Positions 1-11,132 of a stretch of 64,000 bases of DNA are shown here, piece after piece. Made by a program: the position numbers and the translations under genes. The notes beneath the pieces were generated by a model. It saw only the letters and a list, made by a program, of their open reading frames with translations, searched no databases and was not told where the DNA came from. Origin of the DNA: Patagioenas fasciata (lineage: Eukaryota; Chordata; Aves; Columbiformes; Columbidae); NCBI RefSeq assembly GCF_037038585.1, contig NW_027288510.1:2981001-3045000 (forward strand). Reading direction: 5' to 3'. Position 1 is the first letter of the stretch. Every line of letters starts with the position of its first letter.

Positions 1-830
1 TCACCTTTTTCTGCCAACATCGTATCTGGGACCATGTTATTTTCCCATGCCATTCTACTAGTAGCATCTAATTGCTTGGTGATGCATTTAACTGCTTGTC
101 TAGTATAACTTATAAATAAATGTTATTTATCCCGTCTACATTCTTGTTTGTAGTTACCTACCAAAACAAAAAGGACTCAGAACCCGCAGCTAACTTGACT
201 TCTTGCTTTGTGTTCCTTGGGGACTCCTCTGGGGACCCCAATCTAATTGAAATAAACCCTGTCATCAGAGGAAAGCCCTCAACTCCTTTTTCTGTTGCCC
301 TGATGGATCACAGCGTTCAAATGCCAGGGTAAAAGGAATTTCCAATTGTACGACGTCACAGGTACCTTCCCAGTGGGGGATAAAATGGAATGAAGTGTCA
401 TCTTCCCACAGTACCACCAAAGATCCACTCAAGAAGCATTTGAGGACATATGAGGACCAACTTCCCGTGTCTCTGCACACCTACTCATGTTCCTAGGAAC
501 TTGGTATCATTCCTGCCGCGTCGTGAGAGACAGGCACCATATATTTGATCCATTCTACCCAGGCATTTGTACCTCCATATATTTTGAACCTTCCCAGGGC
601 ATCTTTTCTACTAATGTCTATTTGTGATCCATAAACCCCACTTACTGAATCATCTGCTCTCTGCCTTGCAATTAGCAAAGGGTTGCACTGCAGAGACTCA
701 CATCCTGGGAGAGACTGTCCTTTAGATAGGGTCATTTTTCTTTGCAACTCTATAACCGTTCATTGCTCACTGTCCATCCCCTAAACTCTGTGGTCCACTG
801 TACCAGGAGGGGCAATGAGAGACAGTAACA
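1..830 (-). pseudogene. env remnant, ancestral form without CpG island
   Basis: This is the same env as in the two tandem units at 5.5-11.1 kb, but here surface-subunit sequence continues past ~820 into more retroviral sequence instead of jumping into a GC-rich island. The shared sequence is broken into short open pieces in several frames. Relative to the other two copies, about 250 bp are missing near 525-535, where a direct join links the GACAGGCA motif to CCATATAT. It therefore shows what the env locus looked like before the CpG island became attached. The window cuts it on the left, within the transmembrane subunit. Confidence 0.65.
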
Positions 831-1092
831 AAAACTGTGCACTTCTTTAAATCATCCTTAGACTCAGGCCCCTTGGACACGTTTCTTTTCATAACTCCAT
901 TCTCTTTAGCTCTGTACATCCCCACAGTTAAGGATGTGGCAATCATCTACTCAAATTGTTAGGGAACCTTCAGTTTCAGTGACGTTTGTTAAGTAACCCA
1001 TTTGTAAATTCTACATACACAGGATTAACAATCCCCAAAGGTTTCATTTCATTTTCATCTCTGTATCTTTAGTCGAAGGGGGTCATCAGTTG

Positions 1093-1640
1093 TCAATACT
1101 TGCCACTCGTCATTGTCCTTTGGAGGTTCGATTGGCTCTTTAATCCGTGTCTAATGAGTCCACCCTTTCTCAGCTGGTCGTACCACTGTCTCGGTGAGCA
1201 GCAGAACTTGAAATGCTCCTTCCCAATCTGGCTGAAGCTTCCGTTTCTTTCCAGGATTTGACCAGGACCCAGTTTTCCGGCTGAAACTTGTGAGCTGCAA
1301 ACTCTAAAGGCAGAGTTTGTGCCAGACGGCCTTGTGCCTGAGAGAAGATAGGCAAGACAACCCGAGTATACAGTTTTTGAGAAATAAATCCTTAGTTTCA
1401 AACTGTGGAGGTCCACCTGTTATTAAACTTTTGCTACCACTGCTGCTGCGGCAGTGCTCAGGAGGAAAGCTTCTCCCCAGCTGGCAAGGTGATCAACCAA
1501 CACTAGTATGTATTTAATTCCACCAGCTACAGGCAAATCACCTTGAATATTTTGAGAGAGTTGTAAACTTGGACCCTGCCCTCCTGCAGGCTGCTTTTTA
1601 AGTGCCTTTTTATTTAGTCTTTTACAAACCACCCATCTTT
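1093..1640 (-). pseudogene. pol integrase fragment (core and C-terminal domain)
   Basis: The minus-strand reading at 1423-1632 contains KYILVLVDHLASWGEAFLLS, typical of the catalytic-core start of a gamma-like retroviral integrase. The reading at 1170-1355 contains WVLVKSWKETE, the conserved C-terminal domain entry. Frames change between and inside these pieces, and the core is incomplete. It is a non-functional relic of the provirus ending at 3190. Confidence 0.65.
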
Positions 1641-1909
1641 CACAAATTTGCTTGGCTATAGTATAAATTCCCGTATTACGTCACACATTGCTTGTGTTCC
1701 CCAATAACTCTCCTGATGTAGAATCGCTAATACCTCCCTCATGATTTGCTTATTTAACATTTCTCTACCATCTGGGAGTACCCATTTCCCACTCTGTTCC
1801 CTGGCTCCTAATTCTTGGAGGACTTCTTCTTATTTTTCATCAAAAACTGGAATTTCCTGTGAGGCCAGGACCTCAAGCGTGAGATAACTTACAGTTATCA
1901 CTTCAGGTT

Positions 1910-2450
1910 TTAAGGCTGCTTCTCAGGCCATTTCATCTGATAACCAATCTCCCCTGACACAAAAGGAGTTTCCCCTCTGATGTCCCAATGGACATCATGC
2001 ACTACAGCCACTTCTATTGGTGACATCAGATTATGTAACACTTGTCCAACTGGTTCTTCACAAACCAATTCTTTCCCTTTGCTATTCATTAGACCCCATT
2101 CTTCCCAGATTTTCCCAAAGGTGTGCACTACTCCAAATGCACATCTAGAACCGTTACAGATGGTACCTTCTTTTCCATCTAACATTTGCAGTGCCTGATT
2201 GACAGCGTATAGCTGGCATGTTTGAGCTGACCAGTTCTTAGGTAACCTGCCCGTTTCTTATTTCACCACTCACACCTTCAACGATGGCACACCCATTGTG
2301 TCTTTTCCCCTGAATTATCCCTGAAGTCCCATCTATGAGGAGGTGCAGCCCATTGTCATCTCTCCTCAGGAAAGCAGCAGGGTTTAATTTCCTGCTTTCT
2401 TTCACCAGAAGAGCGGTGACTGCTGCAGTTTGCACACACTCAAGACACTG
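1910..2450 (-). pseudogene. pol RT-connection / RNase H fragment
   Basis: The minus-strand translation at 1910-2185 reads through an RNase H-like stretch (ICNGSRCAFGVVHTFGKIWE). The piece at 2238-2435 contains MQTAAVTALLVKESRKLNP, a typical RT connection region. Their order and spacing fit a gamma-like pol running toward the integrase piece at 1.6 kb. A frame shift is visible near 1985-2000. No RT catalytic motif is found, so most of RT appears deleted. Confidence 0.6.
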
Positions 2451-3212
2451 GCTCTAAGAGCTTAGATAAGTGTGCCACTGGCTGTCGCTTCCCCCCAGCC
2501 CACTTGCTGGTGGAGCAGTGTGGGAGGCAGAACAGGCCACCCTGTGCAAGCATTGCTCAACAGTACCAAAAACATCTCTGTATTATCAACACTGCTTTTA
2601 GCACGAATCAAAAAACATAGTCCCATACTAGGTACCACAAAGAACATTAACTCCACCCTGGCCAAAACCAACACAAACTTCCAGGTAATAGAATAGCTCT
2701 CAAATTTTCTCCTTATCACCCCCCCAGGCAGTAACTGTGCTTCCACACCCAGAGCCTGTAAAACGTTTGTCTCTAATAAATAAGCTGGGGAATCTTCCAC
2801 TAATATATTCCTTCCCCACACACTTTTAATTCTTATTATCACAGATAGGAATTTATTCATAATTGTCTCTCCTTCCTCCCTGCTACCCCATTTATTACAA
2901 CTCTTTCTTCAGTTTTAGATCTTTTTAGGGTAGAATTTAGAAGGGATAGGGTAGCTTCTGTTTTTACTAAAAACTAGACCTCATTACCTCCTACTTTACC
3001 AATTACATGCCCCTTTGCGATTTAAACAAGTTGCCCCACAAAAAAGAAACACCACAAATATTTTCAGCCCCTCTGATTTTCCAAAGGGTATTGAGTTTTC
3101 CTCCTTTAGTCATTTCTAACAGTTGCCGTCCTCGGGGTAAATATCCCACATTTCCACAATAAGAGCATTCCATTTTCTCTCACTCTCTCACTGTACCAAA
3201 TGCTACGAGCGT

Positions 3213-4177
3213 GTGAGAATAGGAAGACTAACCCAGTATGTTCTACATTATCACACTCGTATTAATTCTGGATGTTATGATAGAACAAAATTGGAGAAGT
3301 GTGAAATCCAAGGGCAGGAATTATGGGTAGCAACTAACCTAGAGAAAGGTGGACTCGCTGTAGGCTCTGCCTCCTGCCCTAGGGGAGAACAGAGGATCTG
3401 TTTTACACAAGCTGGTAGGAGGGGCTATTCAGATGGAGGGGGAGTGCAAGACAAAACTTGAAACAGAGAGGAGTTTAATAAATGCCCCATAGGAGGAATG
3501 CAAACTTGGAAAGATGGTGAATGGCCTGCACAAAGAATATCTGAATACTATGATCCAGCCACATGGGCCCAAGATGGAAACTGGGGATCCCGTACCCCTA
3601 TATATATGCTAAACCAAATTATTCGGTTGCAAGCAGTGGTTGAAATAATAAGCAACCAGACGGCTGAGGCACCGAATCTCATAGCGAGACAATTGTCTCA
3701 GACCAGAGCTGCAGTGTACCAAAATCAGGGAGCGTGAGATTGGCTTTTAGCTGAAGAGAGGGGGGCGTCTGTGGGAAACTGAATACTTCGGAGTGTTGTT
3801 TGGAAAGAGAGAACGATGGGGAAGCCATAATGAAAATAGCAGAGGAGATAAAACGCGTTGCACATGTACCAGTACAGAAATGGAATTCTATACTTACTAG
3901 CCATTGGTGGGGTAACTTATTTGGGGGAGCCTGGTGGAAGAAAATAGGCTTCATGATAGTATGTGCATTTCTGGGTTTACTGTTTGTGCCACGTATGACC
4001 CCGTGCTTTGTTCGGTTAATACATTCAGTAGTCCAAGCCATGCAAATCTCAGGCACGCCTATAGATCCTGAAATGGCAGCAAAAGGAACGGGGTATAAAC
4101 TAATGATTTTAAAAGATAACACCAAACTGGACCTGGCCATCGCACTGGGAAGAAGAAACCCAAAAGGAAAGCGCTAG
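3213..4177 (+). pseudogene. Family-E env (surface end, transmembrane subunit)
   Basis: Three open pieces follow one another: 3213-3461 (surface-subunit end), 3498-3737 (start of the transmembrane subunit, with a coiled-coil-like stretch) and 3800-4177. The last has an ectodomain end with paired tryptophans (SHWWGNLFGGAWWKK), a hydrophobic anchor (IGFMIVCAFLGLLFVP) and a basic cytoplasmic tail ending NPKGKR. Stop codons separate the pieces (for example TGA at ~3460 and ~3737), so no full envelope protein can be made. The family assignment is inferred from layout and the membrane anchor. Confidence 0.65.
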
Positions 4178-4442
4178 GAACTGCAGTGAGCGGGGTCACC
4201 ACGCCAAAGAGCGCGAGCTCCCGCTGCAGCCCAACAGATGCCATTGCTGCCGGGGCACCAGCCACCCGGTCATCAGCTGCCCCAGAAGAGCAACACGAAT
4301 GTTTTGTTCAACATGAGAATTTGTTTGTTCTTTGAGGGAGAAAGATAAGTCTTCTCCTGTCGAAGCAGCCTTCTTACTTGTGGTCCGAGAAAAGGTTAAA
4401 TAGGGAATCATCACGTTAGCACAAGAATTTACTAACCTTCCC

Positions 4443-4456
4443 GAAAAGGGGGGAAC
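4443..4456 (+). promoter_or_regulatory. Polypurine tract of family-E element
   Basis: A purine-only run (GAAAAGGGGGGAA, then C) sits 0.27 kb after the env stop and directly before a TG dinucleotide that starts the LTR. This is the normal position of the plus-strand DNA primer. The minus-strand relative at 47.7 kb has the same arrangement. Confidence 0.6.
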
Positions 4457-4930
4457 TGACAGAGGGAACTAACTAACTAACTAACCCATTATGTTAAGAA
4501 AAAACAGAACCTCGTCGAATGCCAAGGTAAGAGGTTTTACAGCACCTAGATGTAAACTTGAGAAGACGAGATAACGAAGATTTACAGCAAAAGGGGGAAC
4601 CAGTCTGATTTCAATCGACTTGGCAGCTTGGGTTCCAATCCACTCAACATAATGAGCCAAAGGTAAAGAGGTCACTGTGACGAGGCTGAAGGAGCCTTCA
4701 TCCAAAGACCCTCCTCAAGCCCACCAGATGGCACTGCGCAGGTGCAACAGGGAGGGGTCAAGGAGGAGACTACGGAAATGATCACCTGGGACTCATTTTA
4801 AGAAGAAGCGGGAAAGGTTATGAATATGTAGAGGCGTTCCTGGGGTCATTATGAATACGTAACACCTTACTGTATTAAACACACCTCATTCAGCTTCTTT
4901 GGGGAACTCAGAAATTGCTGAGCTGACACC
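4457..4930 (+). repeat. 3' LTR (family E), right end uncertain
   Basis: It starts TGACAGAGGG just after the polypurine tract and includes a (CTAA)4 run at ~4468-4486. It is shared with 40090-40499 up to ~4866. Beyond that the sequence CTGTATTAAACACACC may include the R region. I cannot place the terminal CA with confidence, so the right boundary is approximate. Confidence 0.5.
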
Positions 4931-5522
4931 AAGTCCGGCTGTGTCCCTGTCACCCGCAGAGTGCCCGCATCCTCCCCACGGTAGCGGGCATTGTGACAAA
5001 GGTTCTATGTCAGCTGGGTGTGGCAGCCGAGCGCCCCCTAGGGGAGGGGGAGCCTGTCAGCCCCGGGCCTGTCACTGCCTGCTGTCCCCCCTGTCAGCAG
5101 CGAGGCCTCGGAAAAGTTTCCAAAACATGCCCAGACTTGGGTCCAGCGTGGCCAAAAGTCTCCAAGAGACAAGTCGGAAAGAAGGATATGGAACAGAGGG
5201 AGAAAGCGAAGGGAGCAAGCCAAAGGGAGGGAAGAGGAAAATCTCGTGCCGGGCTGCAGGACTGAAATGGAGGAATGGAAAGACAAAAGCCAGGAAGCAG
5301 GAGAGTTTGAGAAAAGGAGAGAGGAAAGAAGAGACATGCAGCCAGACGAGGGGTTAGTGAGAGAGGCTGGCACAGAGAACAGGATGAGAAGGAAATAAGG
5401 CAAGGCTGGGCCAAAGGACGTTTCCTTGCTTTATATTTTCTACCACATACATCTGGAGACGAGCAGGGAAGCCATCAGACCTGATGGATTAGGCCCAATC
5501 AAAAACCCCGGCTACTTGAGAC
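4930..5522. other. Non-coding spacer made of repeat pieces
   Basis: There is no supportable gene. Two pieces recur elsewhere. About 5018-5107 is found inverted at ~27157-27237, and 5405-5478 is found directly at ~27234-27311. A purine-rich stretch at ~5180-5278 is a diverged copy of 5652-5750 and 8433-8530. The long readings across it are low-complexity shadows. Confidence 0.6.
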
Positions 5523-5761
5523 ACTTAGACTAAGCCTAAAATGCAAAGATCTCTCCATAAGGATGGGTTTTATACTCTACTTCCACAATCTGCTGGCAGT
5601 ACAAAAGAATAAGCGGCAGATCTACTTAGGCTGAGTCACGGTGGTTTTGTGCAGAAGGATATGGAACAAAGGGAGAAAGCAAAGGGAGCAGGACAAAGGG
5701 AGGGAAGAGGAAAAACTAGTGCTGAGCTGCAGGACTGAAATGGAGGAGGTTTTGCATTTTC

Positions 5762-7160
5762 TTATGATACAGTTGTATAGGTGGCTTCAAGCCTAGACAA
5801 CACGATTTCACGTTTTTCTTCTGGAGTTATGCATTTGCTGTTCTTTCTTTCTTCTTGTTCTTTTAGCAGGATCATTTTATCTGAGCATGGCAGTGGCCCT
5901 AAAGGCACTTGCTTTGATAGAGCTGTCCAATAAGGTGTTGAACAAGTCCTCGCAGACACGCAATGATGTAGCACGCTATAGAAATCAGTGCTTCTGTTAC
6001 TTCGATTAAAGAAGTAATTTCTCTCAATATTCCAAACCAAGATTCTAACAATCCCATGAGTGGACTATCTACACCTGAATTCTCAGCCAATTCTTCTGCT
6101 GAAGCTGTGGTTAGACATATATCACCTTTTTCTGCCAACATCGTATCTGGGACCATGTTATTTTCCCATGCCATTCTACTAGTAGCATCTAATTGCTTGG
6201 TGATTCATTTAACTGCTTGTCTAGTATAACTTATAAATAAATGTTATTTATCCCGTCTACATTCTTGTTTGTAGTTACCTACCAAAACAAAAAGGACTCA
6301 GAACCCGCAGCTAACTTGACTTCTTGCTTTGTGTTCCTTGGGGACTCCTCTGGGGACCCCAATCTAATTGAAATAAACCCTGTCATCAGAGGAAAGCCCT
6401 AAACTCCTTTTTCTGTTGCCCTGATGGATCACAGTGTTCAAATGCCAGGGTAAAAGGAATTTCCAATTGTACGACGTCACAGGTACCTTCCCAGTGGGGG
6501 ATAAAATGGAATGAAGTGTCATCTTCCCACAGTACCACCAAAGATCCACTCAAGAAGCATTTGAGGACATATGAGGACCAACTTCCCGTGTCTCTGCACA
6601 CCTACTCATGTTCCTAGGAACTTGGTATCATTCCTGCCCCGTCGTGAGAGACAGGCAGTATGATTTTCAATTATTCCTGAAAATGCCAGGGGGATTTTGA
6701 TATTTTTCCCTGCAAAGCTGGAAACAGGAGGGAGAGAGTACGACACGACTTATTTCTCCATGCCGTAGAGTCTTGGCATAAGGCTAAGATGCACTCCATC
6801 CCCTGTCAATCTTCGCTCCACCCCAGAGGGAAGGGTACCACTTGGGCCACAGGCCTTCCTGCCGCACAGGCATAGCAATTGCTCGTTTAGGCTTTGCACC
6901 ATATATTTGATCCATTCTACCCAGGCATTTGTACCTCCATATATGTTGAACCTTCCCAGGGCATCTTTTCTACTAATGTCTATTTGTGATCCATAAACCC
7001 CACTTACTGAATCATCTGCTCTCTGTCTTGCAATTAGCAAAGGGTTGCACTGCAGAGACTCACATCCTGGGAGAGACTGTCCTTTAGATAGGGTCATTTT
7101 TCTTTGCAACTCTATAACCGTTCATTGCTCACTGTCCATCCCCTAAACTCTGTGGTCCAC
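5762..7160 (-). pseudogene. env relic in unit 1
   Basis: Minus-strand retroviral env fragments lie in order: surface-subunit piece at 6750-7109, middle piece at 6386-6601, and transmembrane piece at 5762-6174 including a Met-Ala-Trp-Glu motif and a hydrophobic anchor with paired Ile/Ala/Cys residues. They lie in different frames, so the coding sequence is interrupted. The upstream end (toward 7160) joins directly to the GC-rich island at about 7180. This organisation would place the env downstream of any promoter in that island. Confidence 0.65.
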
Positions 7161-7180
7161 TGTACCAGGAGGGGCAATGA

Positions 7181-8300
7181 GAGCACAGGCGGCGGCCTTC
7201 CCCGGCCCCAACCACCGCCTGCCCGCCCCAGTCCGCCGCAGCGAGCCCGGCCGCCCATCCCCGCCCAGAGTTCCTCCCCACCCCCCGCCCCGGCCTTTCG
7301 CCAGCGAGTTCGCCTCCCCCCCGGGAAGCCGGGGCGTCCCTGCCGGCTCCGTGCCCGGGGTGGACGGGGGTGGACGGCGGGGGGGGGTGGACGGGGGGCG
7401 GGGGGGGGGGGCACGCGGGCGTCCCGCGGTTTCTCAGCCCCGCTGTCGGAGGCCTAACCCCCTCACCTGCCCGTGCTGCCGCCTCCCGCGCTTCTTCCTC
7501 GGTGGCTCGCTCGCTCGGTCCCTCGGCCCGCTGCCCGCCCCGGCCGCGGGCTGAAGAAGAAACCGACCCCGCCAGCGGCTTTGCCTCCCCCCGGGGAGGC
7601 ATAGAGACACCGCGTCCCCGTCCCCGTCTCCCCGTCCCGGCCCGCCTGCCTCCCTGCCTACCCGCGCGCGGGGTTCCTCGGCCGATCGGCAAGACGCTCC
7701 CGCGCTGGCCTCCCCGCGACCGCCCGCCCGACGGGCTTGACTCCGAGCGACTGACCGTTGGGCACCTGGCGGGGGGCAGGGGGCCGGTTGCCGGGCGGCG
7801 GGGAGAGCGCGCATGCGCGGCGCGCGCAGTTGCCGACCCCCTCCGGCCCTTCCCGCGGGTGGGCCGGAGGGGGCGGGGGGCAAGGCGAGGGCGGGAGAGA
7901 CCGCGCTTTGGGGTGCGGGCGGGGAGGGGGGGTGTTTGTGCTCGCCGTGCAGTCTGAGCCGGAACACGAAGTGAAATTATACGGCGGCGGCAGGTGCGGG
8001 TGGGGGGCACGACGACACCACCACGACCCCGCCGCCCCTGCCGAAATAAACCCCCACCAAAAAAAAAAAAAACACCGCCACGAAACCCGCATCCCCACGC
8101 CACGCGCGAGCCCCGAAACTCCAGACACGGACTCGCCGAGCGTGTGCACGGATCGCGAGGGTCGAAAAGCTCGACTCGTAGAGTCGCGTACACTGTCCCG
8201 CAGCCACCCGCGAGAGGCTCGCTCGGTCGCGTCCAGCTCCTGTCCCTGCGTAGGACCAACCGCCCCGCCGTTCCGGTTCAGTCCTTGCCCGCCGGTCCCA
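7181..8300. promoter_or_regulatory. CpG island in unit 1, with NRF1-type site
   Basis: About 1.1 kb of very GC- and CpG-rich DNA is embedded in retroviral sequence. It contains a perfect NRF1-type palindrome CGCGCATGCGCG at 7808-7819, several GC-box-like runs and an A14 run at ~8058-8071 preceded by AATAAA. The island starts right after GGGGCAATGAGA, at the point where the copy at 1-830 instead continues with env sequence. Promoter activity is inferred from composition and the NRF1 motif. Long open readings here (up to 376 codons on the minus strand) are composition artefacts. Confidence 0.6.
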
Positions 8301-8542
8301 CTTACTTAGACTAAGCCTAAAATGCACAGATCTCTCCATAAGGATGGGTTTTATACTCTACTTCCACAATCTGCTGGCAGTACAAAAGAATAAGCGGCAG
8401 ATCTACTTAGGCTGAGTCACGGTGGTTTTGTGCAGAAGGATATGGAACAAAGGGAGAAAGCAAAGGGAGCAGGACAAAGGGAGGGAAGAGGAAAAACTAG
8501 TGCTGAGCTGCAGGACTGAAATGGAGGAGGTTTTGCACTTTC

Positions 8543-9960
8543 TTATGATACAGTTGTATAGGTGGCTTCAAGCCTAGACAACGCGATTTCACGTTTTTCT
8601 TCTGGAGTTATGCATTTGCTGTTCTTTCTTTCTTCTTGTTCTTTTAGCAGGATCATTTTATCTGAGCATGGCAGTGGCCCTAAAGGCACTTGCTTTGATA
8701 GAGCTGTCCAATAAGGTGTTGAACAAGTCCTCGCAGACACGGAATGATGTAGCATGCTATAGAAATCAGTGCTTCTGTTACTTCGATTAAAGAAGTAATT
8801 TCTCTCAATATTCCAAACCAAGATTCTAACAATCCCATGAGTGGACTATCTACACCTGAATTCTCAGCCAATTCTTCTGCTGAAGCTGTGGTTAGACATA
8901 TATCACCTTTTTCTGCCAACATCGTATCGGGGACCATGTTATTTTCCCATGCCATTCTACTAGTAGCATCTAATTGCTTGGTGATTCATTTAACTGCTTG
9001 TCTAGTATAACTTATAAATAAATGTTATTTATCCCGTCTACATTCTTGTTTGTAGTTACCTACCAAAACAAAAAGGACTCAGAACCCGCAGCTACCTTGA
9101 CTTCTTGCTTTGTGTTCCTTGGGGACTCCTCTGGGGACCCCAATCTAATTGAAATAAACCCTGTCATCAGAGGAAAGCCCTCAACTCCTTTTTCTGTTGC
9201 CCTGATGGATCACAGTGTTCAAATGCCAGGGTAAAAGGAATTTCCAATTGTACGACGTCACAGGTACCTTCCCAGTGGGGGATAAAATGGAATGAAGTGT
9301 CATCTTCCCACAGTACCACCAAAGATCCACTCAAGAAGCATTTGAGGACATATGAGGACCAACTTCCCGTGTCTCTGCACACCTACTCATGTTCCTAGGA
9401 ACTTGGTATCATTCCTGCCGCGTCGTGAGAGACAGGCAGTATGATTTCCAATTATTCCTGAAAATGCCAGGGGAATTTTGATATTTTCCCCTGCAAAGCT
9501 GGAAACAGGAGGGAGAGAGTATGACACGACTTATTTCTCCATGCTGTAGAGTCTTGGCATAAGGCTAAGACGCACTCCATCCCCTGTCAATCTTCGCTCC
9601 ACCCCAGAGGGAAGGGTACCACTTGGGCCACAGGCCTTCCTGCTGCACAGGCATAGCAATTGCTCGTTCAGGCTTTGCACCATATATTTGATACATTCTA
9701 CCCAGGCATTTGTACCTCCATATATTTTGAACCTTCCCAGGGCATCTTTTCTACTAATGTCTATTTGTGATCCATAAACCCCACTTACTGAATCATCTGC
9801 TCTCTGCCTTGCAATTAGCAAAGGGTTGCACTGCAGAGACTCACATCCTGGGAGAGACTGTCCTTTAGATAGGGTCATTTTTCTTTTCAACTCTATAACC
9901 GTTCATTGCTCACTGTCCATCCCCTAAACTCTGTGCTCCAAATAACACTGTACCAGGAGG
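8543..9960 (-). pseudogene. env relic in unit 2
   Basis: It has the same fragments as in unit 1: surface piece at 9531-9890, middle piece at 9167-9382 and transmembrane piece at 8543-8955, in different frames on the minus strand. Near-identity with unit 1 shows that the frame breaks predate the tandem duplication. Its upstream end joins the second CpG island at about 9968. Confidence 0.65.
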
Positions 9961-9969
9961 GGCAATGAG

Positions 9970-11130
9970 AGCACAGGCGGCGGCTTTCCCCGGCCCCAAC
10001 CACCGCCTGCCCGCCCCAGTCCGCCGCAGCGAGCCCGGCCGCCCATCCCCGCCCAGAGTTCCTCCCCACCCCCCGCCCCGGCCTTTCGCCAGCGAGTTCG
10101 CCTCCCCCCCGGGAAGCCGGGGCGTCCCTGCCGGCTCCGTGCCCGGGGTGGACGGGGGTGGACGGCGGGGGGGGTGGACGGGGCCGGGCGGGGCACGCGG
10201 GCGTCCCGCGGTTTCTCAGCCCCGCTGTCGGAGGCCTAACCCCCTCACCTGCCCGTGCTGCCGCCTCCCGCGCTTCTTCCTCGGTGGCTCGCTCGCTCGG
10301 TCCCTCGGCCCGCTGCCCGCCCCGGCCGCGGGCTGAAGAAGAAACCGACCCCGCCAGCGGCTTTGCCTCCCCCCGGGGAGGCATAGAGACACCGCGTCCC
10401 CGTCCCCGTCTCCCCGTCCCGGCCCGCCTGCCTCCCTGCCTACCCGCGCGCGGGGTTCCTCGGCCGATCGGCAAGACGCTCCCGCGCTGGCCTCCCCGCG
10501 ACCGCCCGCCCGACGGGCTTGACTCCGAGCGACTGACCGTTGGGCACCTGGCGGGGGGCAGGGGGCCGGTTGCCGGGCGGCGGGGAGAGCGCGCATGCGC
10601 GGCGCGCGCAGTTGCCGACCCCCTCCGGCCCTTCCCGCGGGTGGGCCGGAGGGGGCGGGGGGCAAGGCGAGGGCGGGAGAGACCGCGCTTTGGGGTGCGG
10701 GCGGGGAGGGGGGGTGTTTGTGCTCGCCGTGCAGTCTGAGCCGGAACACGAAGTGAAATTATACGGCGGCGGCGGCGGCGGCAGGTGCGGGTGGGGGGCA
10801 CGACGACACCACCACGACCCCGCCGCCCCCGCCGAAATAAACCCCCACCAAAAAAAAAAAAACCACCGCCACGAAACCCGCATCCCCACGCCACGCGCGA
10901 GCCCCGAAACTCCAGACACGGACTCGCCGAGCGTGTGCACGGATCGCGAGGGTCGAAAAGCTCGACTCGTAGAGTCGCGTACACTGTCCCGCAGCGGTCC
11001 GGTCCGGTTCGGTTCGGTTCGGTTCAGTTCAGGCCTTTCCCGCCAGTCCGGTGCAGTCCGGTTCAGTTCAGTCCTTTCCCGCTGGTCCGGTGCGGTCCAG
11101 TCCGGTTCAGTCCTTGCCCGCCGGTCCCGC
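9970..11130. promoter_or_regulatory. CpG island in unit 2, with NRF1-type site
   Basis: This second copy of the GC-rich island has the same perfect CGCGCATGCGCG site at 10590-10601. It has a longer CGG run and a 3' tail of GGTTC/CAGTCC-type short repeats (~10996-11125). Its duplication together with the env relic makes two identical potential promoters in tandem. No coding exon could be proved inside it. Confidence 0.6.
10996..11125. repeat. GGTTC-rich short tandem repeat
   Basis: GGTTCGGTTCGGTTC-type pentamers grade into ~40-bp imperfect repeats, each with CCTTTCCCGC or CCTTGCCCGC followed by a GGTCC. The array is present in tandem unit 2 but nearly absent from unit 1, which keeps only the last repeat. 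Confidence 0.7.
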
Positions 11131-11132
11131 TT

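Larger units (their letters stand above)
1..3190 (-). mobile_element. Decayed class I-like endogenous provirus (pol and env relic)
   Basis: Read on the minus strand, this stretch carries retroviral remnants in the normal order. Near 3.12-3.17 kb is a short Cys-x2-Cys nucleocapsid-like piece. RT-connection and RNase H pieces follow at about 2.45-1.91 kb, integrase core and C-terminus at 1.63-1.09 kb, and env from about 1.0 kb to the left edge. Every gene is broken by stops and shifts and no LTR is visible. The right edge is abrupt at ~3190, where a plus-strand env of a different family begins. Assignment to a gamma-like (class I) lineage rests on integrase C-terminal and env features and is inference. 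Confidence 0.7.
3193..4866 (+). mobile_element. Family-E retrovirus fragment: env 3' part plus LTR
   Basis: The segment is almost identical to 38826-40499 (constant offset of 35633, only scattered substitutions), so both come from one recently active or recently duplicated element. It contains the 3' part of env on the plus strand, then a polypurine tract and the start of an LTR. The left border is shared at the ACCAA-TGCTAC motif. The right border of the shared part is near 4866, after which this copy continues differently. Confidence 0.75.
5523..8303. repeat. Tandem 2.8-kb unit 1 (env relic plus CpG island)
   Basis: The unit runs from an ACTTAGACTAAGCC motif, through ~100 bp of leader and a purine-rich stretch, an env relic on the minus strand, and then a 1.1-kb GC-rich island. 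The same motif restarts at 8304. The period is 2781 bp. It is highly similar to unit 2. The main differences are an insert-rich tail in unit 2 and a shorter CGG run here. Confidence 0.85.
8304..11132. repeat. Tandem 2.8-kb unit 2 (env relic plus CpG island)
   Basis: This is a direct repeat of 5523-8303 with a period of 2829 bp. It matches almost throughout. It differs by a (CGG)6 run at ~10764-10781, where unit 1 has three copies, by an extra AAATAAC-like insertion near 9940, and by a GGTTC-rich tail at ~10996-11125 replacing the corresponding end of unit 1. Confidence 0.85.

Noticed and set aside
8041..8075. AATAAA followed by a run of A: possible processed-gene insertion ending
   Set aside because: Island-like sequence continues beyond the A-run in both units, and no target duplication or upstream coding sequence is seen.
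7129..8259. 376-codon minus-strand reading, and the 363-codon equivalent at 9893-10984
   Set aside because: Arg/Pro/Gly-rich translation of a CpG island with readings open in several frames on both strands. There is no motif or conserved start, and one end runs into dead env.
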